DNA of 64,000 nucleotides from assembly GCA_949752745.1 (NCBI GenBank), contig OX457034.1:7152904-7216903 (forward strand). The letters are read 5' to 3'. This DNA comes from Protula sp. h YS-2021 (lineage: Eukaryota > Annelida > Polychaeta > Sabellida > Serpulidae). Positions 19,124-29,037 of this stretch are shown here, one piece after another; the stretch's first letter is position 1, and the number at the start of each line of letters is the position of its first letter. Under the pieces are notes generated by a model. That model was not told where the DNA came from, searched no databases, and worked only from the letters and a program-made list of their open reading frames with translations. The position numbers and the translations under genes are program-made.

Positions 19124-19480
19124 ATTTTGGATTAGAACCCTGATTTTTACCCTACTACACCATGGTAAAATGTTCAAACTTATTTTATACATCATATTTT
19201 GTCAAAGGAACAAAATTTGTTAAATTTGGTCTAGAACCCTCATTTTTACTCTACTACACCATTGTATAATGTTTAAACTTATTTTATACATCATATTTTG
19301 TCAAAAAACAAAATTTGTTAAAATTGGTCTAGAACCACCATTTTTCCACTACTATGACTTTAGAATATTCAAATAAGTAGCGTGCTAAAATGTTCAAATT
19401 TATTTTATATATTATATGGTGTTAAAAACTACATTTGTTAAATGTGTTTTAGAAGTGTCATTTTCCAACTACTATAACTT
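19124..19480. repeat. Degenerate ~100-bp tandem repeats inside Mav-1
   Basis: The word TAGAACC with a following ATTTTT-ctACTAC block recurs at about 19133, 19232 and 19331 and, diverged, near 19450. Each unit contains an AAACTTATTTTATACATCATATT stretch or a variant of it. No coding capacity. It fills the space between PolB promoter and right terminal repeat, where Mav-2 has a gene. Confidence 0.7.
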
Positions 19481-19546
19481 AAAACATAACATTGGACTTA
19501 ACGTGGGGAAAATCCCATTCCTTCTCAAATTTATTGATCGTTCCCA

Positions 19547-19684
19547 CACTCTGAAATTATCGATCGGTTTTCCCTCACACTCTGTACGAGCGCACTCTGA
19601 AATTATCGATCGGTTTTCCCTCACACCCTGTACGAGTGCACTCTGAAATTTCTCAGTCGGTTTTCCCCCACACTCTGTACACAT
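19547..19684. repeat. 46-bp tandem repeat, three copies
   Basis: Units start CACTCTGAAATT at 19547, 19593 and 19639, each with a CGGTTTTCCC and a CTGTAC segment. Adjoins the inner edge of the right terminal repeat. Confidence 0.85.
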
Positions 19685-19710
19685 GTACTTATGCTGTGTG
19701 TGTGGTTACT

Positions 19711-19759
19711 GTAATGGGAAAACATTGAAATATGACTAATTAAATATTATCATAATAAT

Positions 19760-19794
<35 letters not shown>

Positions 19795-20354
19795 ACTTAC
19801 CACGACTGTTTTGCCAATTCGTCTCCAATCTTTCACTTCCTTTCCAAAGAATAACTAATGTTTCACTTCATCTCCTATGTGTATTCCAGTCAATCCTTCA
19901 CTTGTTCTTCAACAGCACAACACAATAGGTAAGAGCAACTGTTTTCACTTTTTTTCCCCCTGTGTATCCAACGGCAGTCAGAGCATGAATGATGCATATG
20001 TGCACAGACAATGTGCTCTTATAGGAGTGTTGAATCACATCCTGGGGGGGGGGGGGGGTGTCGGTCCATAGTATGTCCTGAGGGGGGGGGTCAGTCCCGA
20101 CTTCCACCTTGGGGGGGGGTCGGTCCATAGTATGTCCTGAGGGGGGGGGGGGTCAGTCCCGACTGCCACCTAGGGGGGGTCGGTCCATAGTATGTCCTGG
20201 GGGGGGGGGGGTCGGTCCATAGTATGTCCTGGGGGGGGGGGTCAGTCCCGACTGCCGCCTAGGGGGGGGGGCCCATGGTATGTGATTCTTGACCAGGGGG
20301 GGTATGACAGTACGACGTCACAAAGTGGCGCAAAACTCTCCTTTTCACCCTACT
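19711..20354 (-). repeat. Mav-1 right terminal inverted repeat
   Basis: Inverse of 5486-5906 at both outer and inner edges. The middle differs: it holds a 250-bp unique insert (about 19793-20040) and several GTCGGTCCATAGTATGTCC modules between G-runs. Those modules also occur in Mav-2 termini but not in the Mav-1 left end. Outer end reads TACT, the inverse of the AGTA start. Confidence 0.9.
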
Positions 20355-20360
20355 TATAAA
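20355..20360. repeat. Target site duplication TATAAA, right of Mav-1
   Basis: Exact copy of 5480-5485. Confidence 0.9.
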
Positions 20361-21482
20361 ATTAAAAATGACGTCATCCTGACGTATAGATCACCATGAC
20401 TTTTTCTTACAAAACAGGTAGTCTTAGGTATTTGTCTCAAACCTGTAAATATAGCAGTTCATAAGCTATGAAAATTTATGACATCATAAGACGAGGATGA
20501 TTACGTCATGGGTTAACTATTTTCCACTTGAATCAAGAATGCATGGTCAACTATCACTGTGCCAAGGTTCATTCTCCAAGCACCCCCAGCTGTTTAGGAG
20601 GAGATGTGTGTAAACCACCAAAAATAAAAACATGAAAAAAGGAAACATAAAGAGAAACTTTCGGTTTCTTTTTCACAGGTGTAAACTAGAGCAGAACGTC
20701 GAACTTTTGTGCATTGCTTACATTTAAATAAAAATTTCAGCTGATCAATGCAATTTAAATGCACTCAACTAGAGTGGGTTTTCGCTTGATCTAAGGGAAG
20801 TGATACACTTGAAAACGTATGGAACATTGTAGAGCTGCTAACATTTGCATAAATGAAAACTTTTAACGAATTAACGAATTGATAATTCAGCGCAATAAAC
20901 CTAACCTGGAGGGAACTCCTGGTTTCAAAATTATAGGGATTGTTGGACTGAAGATCAGCCAGAATATAGCCCTCCCCCTCCCCCCCCCCCCCCCCAAAGA
21001 AACTTTCTGAAATACCACTCCAAAAAAAAAAAGCGATTTATTTGAAAGAAGCTTAAGGAAAAATAAAAGTCATTTGAGGCATCGCTTAAGTGTGGCAATT
21101 TAAAACGTTTTCTGATTTTTTATCTTTTATTCTTTTTTATTCCAAATGGCCAGAAAGAGGAGGTGCTAAGAATATATAAGAAAATGTAAAACTTGGAGGG
21201 TTATAGCTTGATCTCAAAATCATCATGGTTAAAGAAACTAAGCAACCAACTGTATATATTTTCGCCAATTCTCCATTAAAAACTGATATTGAAATATATA
21301 ATAGCCAGTGCACAGATGCTGTTCCTTTATGTATTCTTGCATTGATTCTTCTCCCTCGAGCAACGCGCCACACAAAACGATAACTGACTGCTTATGTAAG
21401 TCCTCACGTAACCCGTTCTCAAGGCTACTCATGCTTTGTTATCTGTTTATGCGCTCTGTAAAATTATTATTAGTAAGACACA
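20361..21482. other. Non-coding host sequence
   Basis: No gene or element recognised. It contains a C-run near 20978-20995 and short A/T runs. Open frames here have no motif. Confidence 0.4.
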
Positions 21483-22488
21483 ACATCTAAGGCATCTTTC
21501 GCCTCTTGATTTCACACAGCAGTAGAGTGGGTGCCACATCTAAGGCATCTTTCGCCTCTTGATTTCACACAGCAGTGGAGTGGGTACCACATCTAAGGCA
21601 TCTTTCGCCTCTTGATTTCACACAGCAGTAGATTGGGTGCCACATCTAAGGCATCTTTCGCCTCTTGATTTCACACAGCAGTGGAGTGGGTACCACATCT
21701 AAGGCATCTTTTGCCTCTTGATTTTACACAGCAGTAGAGTGGGTGCCACATCTAAGGCATCTTTCGCCTCTTGATTTCACACAGCAGTAGAGTGGGTGCC
21801 ACATCTAAGGCATCTTTCGCCTCTTGATTTCACACAGCAGTAGAGTGGGTGCCACATCTAAGGCATCTTTCGCCTCTTGATTTCACACAGCAGTAGAGTG
21901 GGTGCCACATCTAAGGCATCTTTCGCCTCTTGATTTTACACAGCAGTAGAGTGGGTGCCACATCTAAGGCATCTTTCGCCTCTTGATTTCACACAGCAGT
22001 AGAGTGGGTGCCACATCTAAGGCATCTTTCGCCTCTTGATTTCACACAGCAGTAGAGTGGGTGCCACATCTAAGGCATCTTTCGCCTCTTGATTTCACAC
22101 AGCAGTAGAGTGGGTGCCACATCTAAGGCATCTTTCGCCTCTTGATTTTACACAGCAGTAGAGTGGGTGCCACATCTAAGGCATCTTTCGCCTCTTGATT
22201 TTACACAGCAGTGGAGTGGGTGCCACATCTAAGGCATCTTTTGCCTCTTGATTTTACACAGCAGTGGAGTGGGTGCCACATCTAAGGTATCTTTCGCCTC
22301 TTGATTTTACACAGCAGTGGAGTGGGTGCCACATCTAAGGTATCTTTCGCCTCTTGTTTCACACAGCAGTAGAGTGGGTGCCACATCTAAGGCATCTTTC
22401 GCCTCTTGATTTCACACAGCAGTAGATTGAGTACCACATCTAAGGCATCTTTCGCCTCTTGATTTCACACAGCAGTAGAGTGGGTATC
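21483..22488. repeat. 53-bp satellite array, 19 copies
   Basis: Units begin ACATCTAAGG at 21483 and every 53 bp to 22331, then at 22383 (one unit is 52 bp) and 22436. Each has CTTTCGCCTCTTGATT and ACACAGCAGT segments. Variation between units is limited to a few recurring sites (GTAGAG/GTGGAG, TTCAC/TTTAC, GTGCC/GTACC), which indicates recent spread by unequal exchange. Confidence 0.95.
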
Positions 22489-22748
22489 CCCGACTCTCGT
22501 GTAAAATTTCCACGTTCTTATTCTTCACGTCCGTAACGAGTTGCACTAAAACGATTTGAAGAGCAATTTCGCTATCGAAAAGGAGCTTACGCAGACCGTT
22601 TTCGCTAATAAGTACCGAAAATTTTACTTGAGTCCGTAACAATTACTGTACTGCAGACATAAACATTTTAAATGCCTATATTAAAAGCAGTCTCAGTTTG
22701 CCAATTGAATTAAAACTGTACGAAACGCGGGTTTTTATTGTCTTTGTC

Positions 22749-22903
22749 CCGGTGTCAATCATAAGGTCCATTTCACATTCCGGTGTCAATCATAAGGTCC
22801 ATTTCACATTCCGGTGTCAATCATAAGGTCCATTTCACATTCCGGTGTCAATCATAAGGTCCATTTCACATTCCGGTGTCAATCATAAGGTCCATTTCAC
22901 ATT
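22749..22903. repeat. 31-bp tandem repeat, five identical copies
   Basis: Units start CCGGTGTCAATC at 22749, 22780, 22811, 22842 and 22873 and each ends CATTTCACATT. Copies look identical by eye. Confidence 0.95.
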
Positions 22904-24967
22904 ACGACGCCAAACCGACCGGAAAAAATTAAATATTGTTGCTGACTGGTCTCGACCATAAAGCAACGCCCAATCGACCTCTTCAGCAACGTTGTTTAGC
23001 TGTATCTCTTGGTCGCAAATAAAATACCACTTTCCGGCAGTTAACCATCGTCTTTGGTGCGCTGTTTAATAGAAGTCGGAAACTCGACGTAATGAAGACG
23101 TCGAAAACTCTTCTATATAACTTCAGGAAATGAATGTTGTTTCGACTTCCTTTTATAATTCTTGCAATGTTGATAAGACATCACATAATCGACGTCTATC
23201 CAACGAAGGCAGCTACGCGTTTTGATTTCCATAATCAACCAAAGCTGACTTAGATCTGATGCCAAGTGCTATGTTTATCAAATGTTGATGGTATGATTAC
23301 TAAAATTCTTATAACGTCATAAGCATTCATATCACACAGCAATCTTGATATCCAGACAGAGTGTCCACGGACACAAGGTCCATGGACAGAACGTCCACAG
23401 ACATAACGTCAGCGGAAAGAACGTCCCCAAATGAAAACTTGGACAGAACGTCCACTTCGCAGAATAATGTGTCCAAATTATTATTTGAATATCAACAGAT
23501 ATGAATGTACAAAATATGACCGTATTTTGACCAATTTAACAGTCATTTGATTCAAAGGAATGGATTAAACGAACTGAAGCCACATCGCGTCGAAATTGCA
23601 GTGACAGTGATTAAGTTAATCAACGGGATTTAAATTAAAATCTCGCACATCGTTTGATTTAAAGGAACAAGACCAAGAAATGTACAGCAACAACTTTTCA
23701 AAACTGCGGCCAAATTTTCATATTCTTTACCGGAGAAATCTCATCACAAATACAACAAGCTCCAGCAGCTATGATCAACGACACACGCGCAGCGTTAAAC
23801 AACGACCACTTCTTGGCAAAGACGACGCACTGAAAAAAGATGATAAATGGTAAAAGAGCTACTAATCGCCACCCGTTCCCGATGACATTGACGATTTAAT
23901 TGTAGGCGGTGGCGGGTGATAACCAACACTTTCTATTTTACAACGGACAGAACAGCGATTCACGAATACTCGGCTTTGGTTCCCCCGAGGCGATGAAAAA
24001 AACTGGCCTAAGCAAAAGAGTGTATTTTTTGCAAGTAAATGCGGAGCATTGAACGTACAGCACAGAACACACAGTTGCCAAGCTTTGTGAGAGCTCTCAC
24101 TGCGTAAATAGATAACACGGCGTATGCCTGATCAGTCAATAAAACCTTAAGTCAGCAAAAACCAAACTTGAATAAAACGTATTCAAGCTGTGTTGTTTGC
24201 TAATATATTTAGCTGGTATTAAGCTGTCAATCTGTGGAGTTTTTTCCTTGACAGTGGTCCGATTTTTTTAGAATATTATAAGCCTCATACATGCTGTGCC
24301 ATAAGCTCACAAGTGTTTAACATTTCGCTAGCGAAACACGATTCTAGTCTTATTTAATTTTACACGCGCCTGACACGTGAGGCCATCTTGATTGCTTTAA
24401 TTTATCCACACCGTGTTTTTCTGGCAGTCACGTGCCACGTGACTGTTAAAAGCCAATGTCTTGCCTTGTTTCAATCTAATTTGCAAATATCCTTGTACCA
24501 CTTTTCAACTCAATTCACAGCTGTCAAATGCATAAAAAAGCAAAGCCTATAATAGCGAAATAAATGCTCCAAAATCTGGCAAACGATGCGTCAATGTGTG
24601 GCGAACTACCAAAAAATAAAAAAAATTGTCACAGTTCAACTCAGGTGCACTGGCGCCACAAGTGTTAAAAATTTCATGCAATAAAAAATTATAAGAGAAA
24701 CATTTTTTTTCGCAAAAATTTGGCGAACTTTCGAATTTCGCCAATTCGGTAACCCTGACTCATGCAAAATTTCGAGCAAATTTAGTATAATTTTTGGAAG
24801 AATTTTTTTGCAAAGGTGGTGATCGGTTCTTCAAATTGGCGAAAATTGGCGAATTGCGAAAATAAAACAGGTGGCATTGTCCCTCTAATTGGGCAATATT
24901 TCCATAACATTTAACTGCAATCCGATGAAAACTGGAAGAAGAGTAGCCTAAAACAAAGTTTTACAGT
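22904..24967. other. Non-coding host sequence with scattered short repeats
   Basis: No gene recognised. A degenerate GGACAGAACGTCCAC-type repeat lies at about 23355-23455. A GCGAAAATTGGCGAA-rich stretch lies at 24715-24860. Confidence 0.4.
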
Positions 24968-24990
24968 CGGACGGACGGACGGACGGACGG
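24968..24990. repeat. (CGGA)n microsatellite
   Basis: Short CGGACGGA run followed by a GAGATACGACAGAGG segment. A similar CCGTCCGTCCGT run flanks the right side of Mav-2 at 43906. Confidence 0.8.
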
Positions 24991-25227
24991 AGATACGACA
25001 GAGGTCCTTTGCGATCGGTATTGCCCATGTGGTCTGAAAAAAGTTCAATGGAGCAATTTTCTTTGAGGCAGAACCTATAATAAGCGACAATTTAAGCTCA
25101 TTTTTTAGAAATGCGGGTCCAGTTATGTGTAAATATGTATAGTTAATGGCGAATGATTCATTTTCCAGCAGTTAACCAATAGACGTCTGGAAGGACGGCA
25201 CCGCTGCCTGGCACAGACATCTAACCA

Positions 25228-25317
25228 GTAAAAAACAAAAACAAAAACAAAAAAAAAACAAAAAAAAACAACAAACAAAAAAAAAACAAAAAAAAAAAAA
25301 ACAAAAAAAAAAAAACA
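25228..25317. repeat. A-rich low-complexity (CAAAAA)n tract
   Basis: About 90 bp of A with interspersed C. The apparent minus-strand frame over it is a low-complexity artefact. Confidence 0.85.
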
Positions 25318-25397
25318 GAGGCATGCTGTTATCTCGAATCGACATAAGCACAACAGGGTTGGAATTAGTTTCAGTTCAGTCCCACCAGAGAGTCCCA

Positions 25398-26125
25398 TTT
25401 CAGGAGTTCTTTTCCGGTGGTCCTAGTTCCGGAGTTCCTCCGGAGGTCCTAGTTTCGGAGTACTTTCCGGTGGTCCTAGTTCCGGAGTACTTTCCGGTGG
25501 TCCTAGTTTTTTAATACTTTCCGGAGTTCCTCCGGAGGTCCTAGTTTCGGAGTACTTTCCAGTGGTCCTGGTTTCGGAGTACTTTCCGGTGGTCCTAGTT
25601 TTTGAGTACTTTCCGGAGTTCCTCCGGAGGTCCTAGTATCGGAGTACTTTCCGGTGGTCCTAGTTCCGGTGTACTTTCCAGTGGTCCTAGTTTCGGAGTA
25701 CTTTCCAGTGGTCCTGGTTTTGGAGTACTTTCCGGAGGTCGTAGTTTTGGAGTACTTTCCGGTGGTCCTAGTTTTTGAGTACTTTCCGGAGTTCCTCCGG
25801 AGGTCCTAGTTTCGGAGTACTTTCCGGTGGTCCTAGTTCCGGAGTACTTTCCGATGGTCCTAGTTTTGGAGTACTTTCCGGTAGTCCTAGTTTTGGAGTA
25901 CTTTCCGGAGTTCCTCCGGAGGTCCTAGTTCCGGAGTACTTTCCGGAGGTCCTAGTTCCGGAGTACTTTCCGGTGGTCCTAGTTTTGGAGTACTTTCCGG
26001 AGGTCCTAGTTCTGCAGTACTTTCCGGAGTTCTTCTGGAGGTTCAAGTTTCGGAGTACTTTCCGGAGTTCTTTCCGGGGGTCCTAGTTCCGGAGTACTTT
26101 CAGGAGTTCCTCCGGTAATCCTACA
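25398..26125. repeat. 27-bp minisatellite
   Basis: About 27 units around GGAGTACTTTCCGGTGGTCC, many with CGGAGTTCCTCCGGAGG variants. The unit length is a multiple of 3, so both strands show long repetitive open frames, but there is no start context, splice context or non-repeat domain. I treat it as a satellite. Confidence 0.9.
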
Positions 26126-26805
26126 TTCGGATTACTTGACCACGAGACCTTATCATTGTCTAGATGATGACTCTAGATTTTCCCGGCGTCTACACAACGT
26201 CCCTCTCCGGTCACTGTTTCGACTGACATTTGCAACCCATTCGCAATATTGATTGGATATCACATAACAGACATCAATTCAACGTCGGTAGTAGACGTTG
26301 TTTCGGCTGCCATAACCAAACCTCGACGCCTGGTGCGACGCCAAAATACGGATCCGGTCGGCAAAGTTAATTTTTTTTAAGTCATTGCAAACCTCTTTGG
26401 AAAAAAAAAGAAAAAAAAAAAAAAACCCTTCTTTCAGGCTACAGTTCTGCTGATTTCTCCTTATCAATTAAAATGCAGTGAATTAAAACATTAAAACATC
26501 TTAACGAAAATATTTAACATCTGGCTCATCTCCGACCACTATTGAAACATGTAAGAATAATGAGGTGTGAAAAGGTCTATTTTTTCAAGAACTTTTTACT
26601 TCTCGAAGGAGGGGGGAGGGGGGGGGGGGTTGTTTGTGGTGTTGGTGGAGGGGAGGAGGGGTAGTTGTTATTCAGTGCATGTGATCATGGGAAATTATTC
26701 ATGTGAGTAACTGGCCAGTGCTTTGCTGTGTATTGCGGCTGTTTATTATTTTTTAAATAGTGTTTGGCCCTCAGCCATGAAATAGCTAAGGGCTTTTGCT
26801 GTGGC
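26126..26805. other. Non-coding host sequence before Mav-2
   Basis: No gene recognised. It has a G-rich run at 26609-26665 and an A-run at 26400-26425. Confidence 0.4.
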
Positions 26806-26811
26806 CGTGTC
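26806..26811. repeat. Target site duplication CGTGTC, left of Mav-2
   Basis: Exact copy at 43902-43907. Removing the element rejoins GTGGCCGTGTC with the CCGTCCGTCCGT run, a sensible empty site. Confidence 0.9.
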
Positions 26812-26845
26812 AGTAGTGTAGAAACGCCGGTTCTGCGCCACTTTG

Positions 26846-27026
26846 TGACGTCATACTGTCTGGAAGTGACGTCATCATGTCTGGACCGGAAGTGCTGTCT
26901 GGAGCGGAAGTGACGTCATCATGTCTGGAAGTGACGTCATCATGTCTGGACCGGAAGTGACGTCATGATAAGCGTAAGGATAGGCGCGGCCATCCATGAC
27001 GTCATAATGACGTCATGATGACGTCA
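26846..27026 (+). promoter_or_regulatory. CRE/ATF and ETS-like site array in the left terminus
   Basis: Eight perfect TGACGTCA palindromes start at 26846, 26867, 26911, 26932, 26958, 26997, 27008 and 27019. Two pairs are 21 bp apart and the last three are 11 bp apart, close to two and one DNA turns. CCGGAAGT or GCGGAAGT, the ETS-type core, lies next to several. TGACGTCA is the CREB/ATF consensus. Mirrored in the right terminus (about 43685-43868). Confidence 0.7.
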
Positions 27027-27376
27027 TGCTGTCTGGAGCGAAAGTTGTTTAATAGGGTGCTCTGGCCGAGTCAATCATGAAGCCAATGAACTCCACCTAT
27101 CAATCAGTGTAACCATGGCAACAGACCCTAAAAAGTGATGACCCCCCCCCTAGGATATACTATGCACCGACCCCCCCCCCCTCAGGACATACTATGTACC
27201 GACCCCCCCCCCCCAGGACATACTATGTACCGACCCCCCCCCAGGCGGCAGTCGTGACTGACCCTCCCCCCTAGGCGGCAGTCGGGACTGACCCCCCCCC
27301 CCTAGGCGGCAGTCGGGACTGACCCCCCCCCCAGGAGACCAACAAAAAATTTTGTCGATTCAGCATTATAAAATAG

Positions 27377-27416
27377 TATATAAGTGTAGTGACTCGAGGC
27401 TCAGCCATCGTCAGAC
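27377..27416 (+). promoter_or_regulatory. TATA/Inr promoter in left terminal repeat
   Basis: TATATAAG at 27377-27384 with TCAGAC at 27411, about 34 bp downstream, and the first ATG at 27438. The whole unit lies inside the terminal repeat and is mirrored at 43327-43365, so the same promoter serves a different gene at each end. Confidence 0.7.
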
Positions 27417-27437
27417 ACACCAGCTATCAACATAGAC

Positions 27438-27848
27438 ATGAATGACTTTGAAACAGTTACTTTTGATGATACATTATTATCGTTGGAAGAGATGGATGCG
27501 TTCTTTGAAGAGGCTGAAACAGCTTTGAAGGAAGCGTTAGTTGCTTCGCCAGATGTCGCTACAGTGCAACAAGCAATGCCTCAGAAGGAAGTGTTAAATG
27601 CACCATCAGATGTCGCTACAGTGCAACAAGCAATGCCTCAGGAGGAAGCGTTAAATGCACCATCAGATGTCGCTGCAGTGCAGCAAGAAATGCCAGATCC
27701 TGAGGGGCCTGACTACCCGTTCTGGGTTGCGAATAGACTTGTCAATGGTGACAACTCACAACTAAGTGCAAAGTTAAAAGCGCATCTAGCACATTATGAG
27801 GAAAACGAAGTGAGTGATGATGATGAGGATTCAGAATTGGACATGTGA
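27438..27848 (+). CDS. Acidic protein with three 19-residue repeats
   Basis: 136 residues, strongly acidic at both ends (MNDFETVTFDDTLL; SDDDEDSELDM). Residues about 37-92 are three tandem copies of a 19-residue unit containing PSDVATVQQAMPQ (57-bp DNA repeat). A FWVANRLVNGD segment follows. First gene inside the left terminal repeat, directly under its promoter, so probably expressed early. Acidic ends could act as an activation surface, but no family is recognised. Absent from Mav-1. Confidence 0.65.
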   Translation: MNDFETVTFDDTLLSLEEMDAFFEEAETALKEALVASPDVATVQQAMPQKEVLNAPSDVATVQQAMPQEEALNAPSDVAAVQQEMPDPEGPDYPFWVANRLVNGDNSQLSAKLKAHLAHYEENEVSDDDEDSELDM

Positions 27849-27929
27849 AGCGATGACGGAGAAGACAAACAGCTGAAATCTAAAATTGAATAGAGTAAGA
27901 CCATACCTGTTACTGAGGAAGATGTTATA

Positions 27930-28493
27930 ATGTTGAAACGGAACTTTCGAGCAGTACTTCCTCTGATTGATTGTAACATTTTATGGTGTTTATGTGAAGA
28001 AGGCTTTTTCAACCAACACACATACATGTATCTAACGGAAGAAGTGAATACCGTCATTCAACTCATCTACATGTTAGAAGGAAACACAGAACATGTTCCG
28101 GCGTCAGAGCCAAAGCTCTCCGAAGCTATGACTCAACGTTTCGTTCAACTTATTAAAAGTCTTCATGAGGAACTTTTTAAGACTTTATCTCTACCGGCGC
28201 CAAAGTCTCTGGATGAGGATCGTGAATTCAAATGTGCAAGGGTTATACTACAAGGCTTCAAGTACCTTGAAGAACGCATTCAGGTGTATGATATGATGGC
28301 TTACCTCTATGAAAAAGGACATTTCACCATGTCAATGGTCTTTAAATGGATAGAAGGTAGTCGCAAACGAAGAGACTTTTTAGTGATTGTCATGGTACAA
28401 TCGCTAACAAACGGTTTACCAACAACCTTTCTCGACGGTTTCAATGAGATGACTCCGCGATTTTACAAACATCTCATGAAAACCTACATGTAA
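27930..28493 (+). CDS. Helical protein with possible tandem CARD-like units
   Basis: 187 residues, almost entirely helix-forming. Residues about 1-50 (MLKRNFRAVLPLIDCN, then LCEEGFFNQHTYMYL) and 93-170 (LEERIQVYDMMAYLYEKGHFT, with TTFLDGFNEM at the end) each resemble the CARD pattern: L-x2-L-x-h-D-h-L-x2-L-x3-G-h-h-T, then a closing F-L helix. CARDs mediate assembly of apoptosis and inflammation complexes, so a transposon copy could interfere with host death signalling. The match is by eye and weak. Absent from Mav-1. Confidence 0.6.
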   Translation: MLKRNFRAVLPLIDCNILWCLCEEGFFNQHTYMYLTEEVNTVIQLIYMLEGNTEHVPASEPKLSEAMTQRFVQLIKSLHEELFKTLSLPAPKSLDEDREFKCARVILQGFKYLEERIQVYDMMAYLYEKGHFTMSMVFKWIEGSRKRRDFLVIVMVQSLTNGLPTTFLDGFNEMTPRFYKHLMKTYM

Positions 28494-28561
28494 CATCTGT
28501 ATAAAAGGAGGTAAAACCATTTACAATGTCAACATTACTTCTTCACAGATGTGTAGAGACC

Positions 28562-28957
28562 ATGGATGACGTCTTCAGAGTGAATTATGCTGACTATGTG
28601 TTTTCAAAGCTTCCTGCTTTTGAATCGGATTGGATGCTGCAAGTGAAGAACTTACATCAGCATTGGGAAGCTGTTGGAAAGACCATTCCAAGAGATCGTT
28701 TCATCCGCTCGTTTCTACGTGAATGTGAAGATCTACATTTACCGTTAACTTATGACATTGATTCAGCATTTATCAACGCGAATACAATTTGGGCAGTTGA
28801 GCTCATGTTAGTTGTAGCTGCAAGAATCATTTTACATTATGATGATGACATTCCATTGACGACGAATGTATCAGAACTTGTTCGATTCAACCATGGACGA
28901 GTTGAAGTGAATTCAAAACTTTGCAAGGGAGCTGACTCAGCAAACAGTTGGGTATAA
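28562..28957 (+). CDS. Short helical accessory protein
   Basis: 131 residues from MDDVFRVNYADYVF. An in-frame ATG at 28526 would add 12 residues, but Mav-1 lacks it, so 28562 is preferred. It has HWEAVGK, FLRECEDL, YDIDSAF and a hydrophobic ELMLVVAARIIL helix. Similar in layout to the products at 7072 and 29680. The Mav-1 copy has a nonsense codon. No known fold recognised. Confidence 0.65.
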   Translation: MDDVFRVNYADYVFSKLPAFESDWMLQVKNLHQHWEAVGKTIPRDRFIRSFLRECEDLHLPLTYDIDSAFINANTIWAVELMLVVAARIILHYDDDIPLTTNVSELVRFNHGRVEVNSKLCKGADSANSWV

Positions 28958-29037
28958 ATGGGAGTGAACTCAGCAGAGTGAAGTCATTTCTCAGCAGACA
29001 GTTGGAGGGAGTGGATCATCAGTACATTGTGGCAGTC

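Larger units (their letters stand above)
5486..20354. mobile_element. Maverick/Polinton DNA transposon, copy 1 (Mav-1)
   Basis: The element begins AG and ends CT, has long terminal inverted repeats, and is flanked by a perfect 6-bp TATAAA duplication. It carries the diagnostic Maverick gene set: integrase with chromodomain, packaging ATPase, capsid proteins, adenain-like protease and protein-primed PolB. Genes at the left read rightward and genes at the right read leftward, converging on the poly(A) region near 13700. The polymerase is broken, so this copy could not replicate itself. Its capsid, protease, ATPase and integrase frames are open. Length 14,869 bp. Confidence 0.95.
26812..27417 (+). 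repeat. Mav-2 left terminal inverted repeat
   Basis: Inverse of 43325-43901 over about 600 bp. From outside inward: a short AGTAGTGTAG end; the GCGCCACTTTGTGACGTCAT block shared with Mav-1; an array of TGACGTCA and GGAAGT sites; a unique block; C-run-separated modules (CATACTATGTACCGACC, CGGCAGTCGGGACTGACC); and a promoter. The left copy has three CGGCAGTC modules, the right two. Confidence 0.92.

Noticed and set aside
21483..22488. CRISPR-like regular repeats
   Set aside because: Direct head-to-tail 53-bp units with no spacers, in a eukaryotic context; a satellite.
25398..26125. Long open frames on both strands over the 27-bp array
   Set aside because: The unit length is a multiple of three, so any stop-free unit gives open frames in several registers. 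No unique domain, start or splice context.
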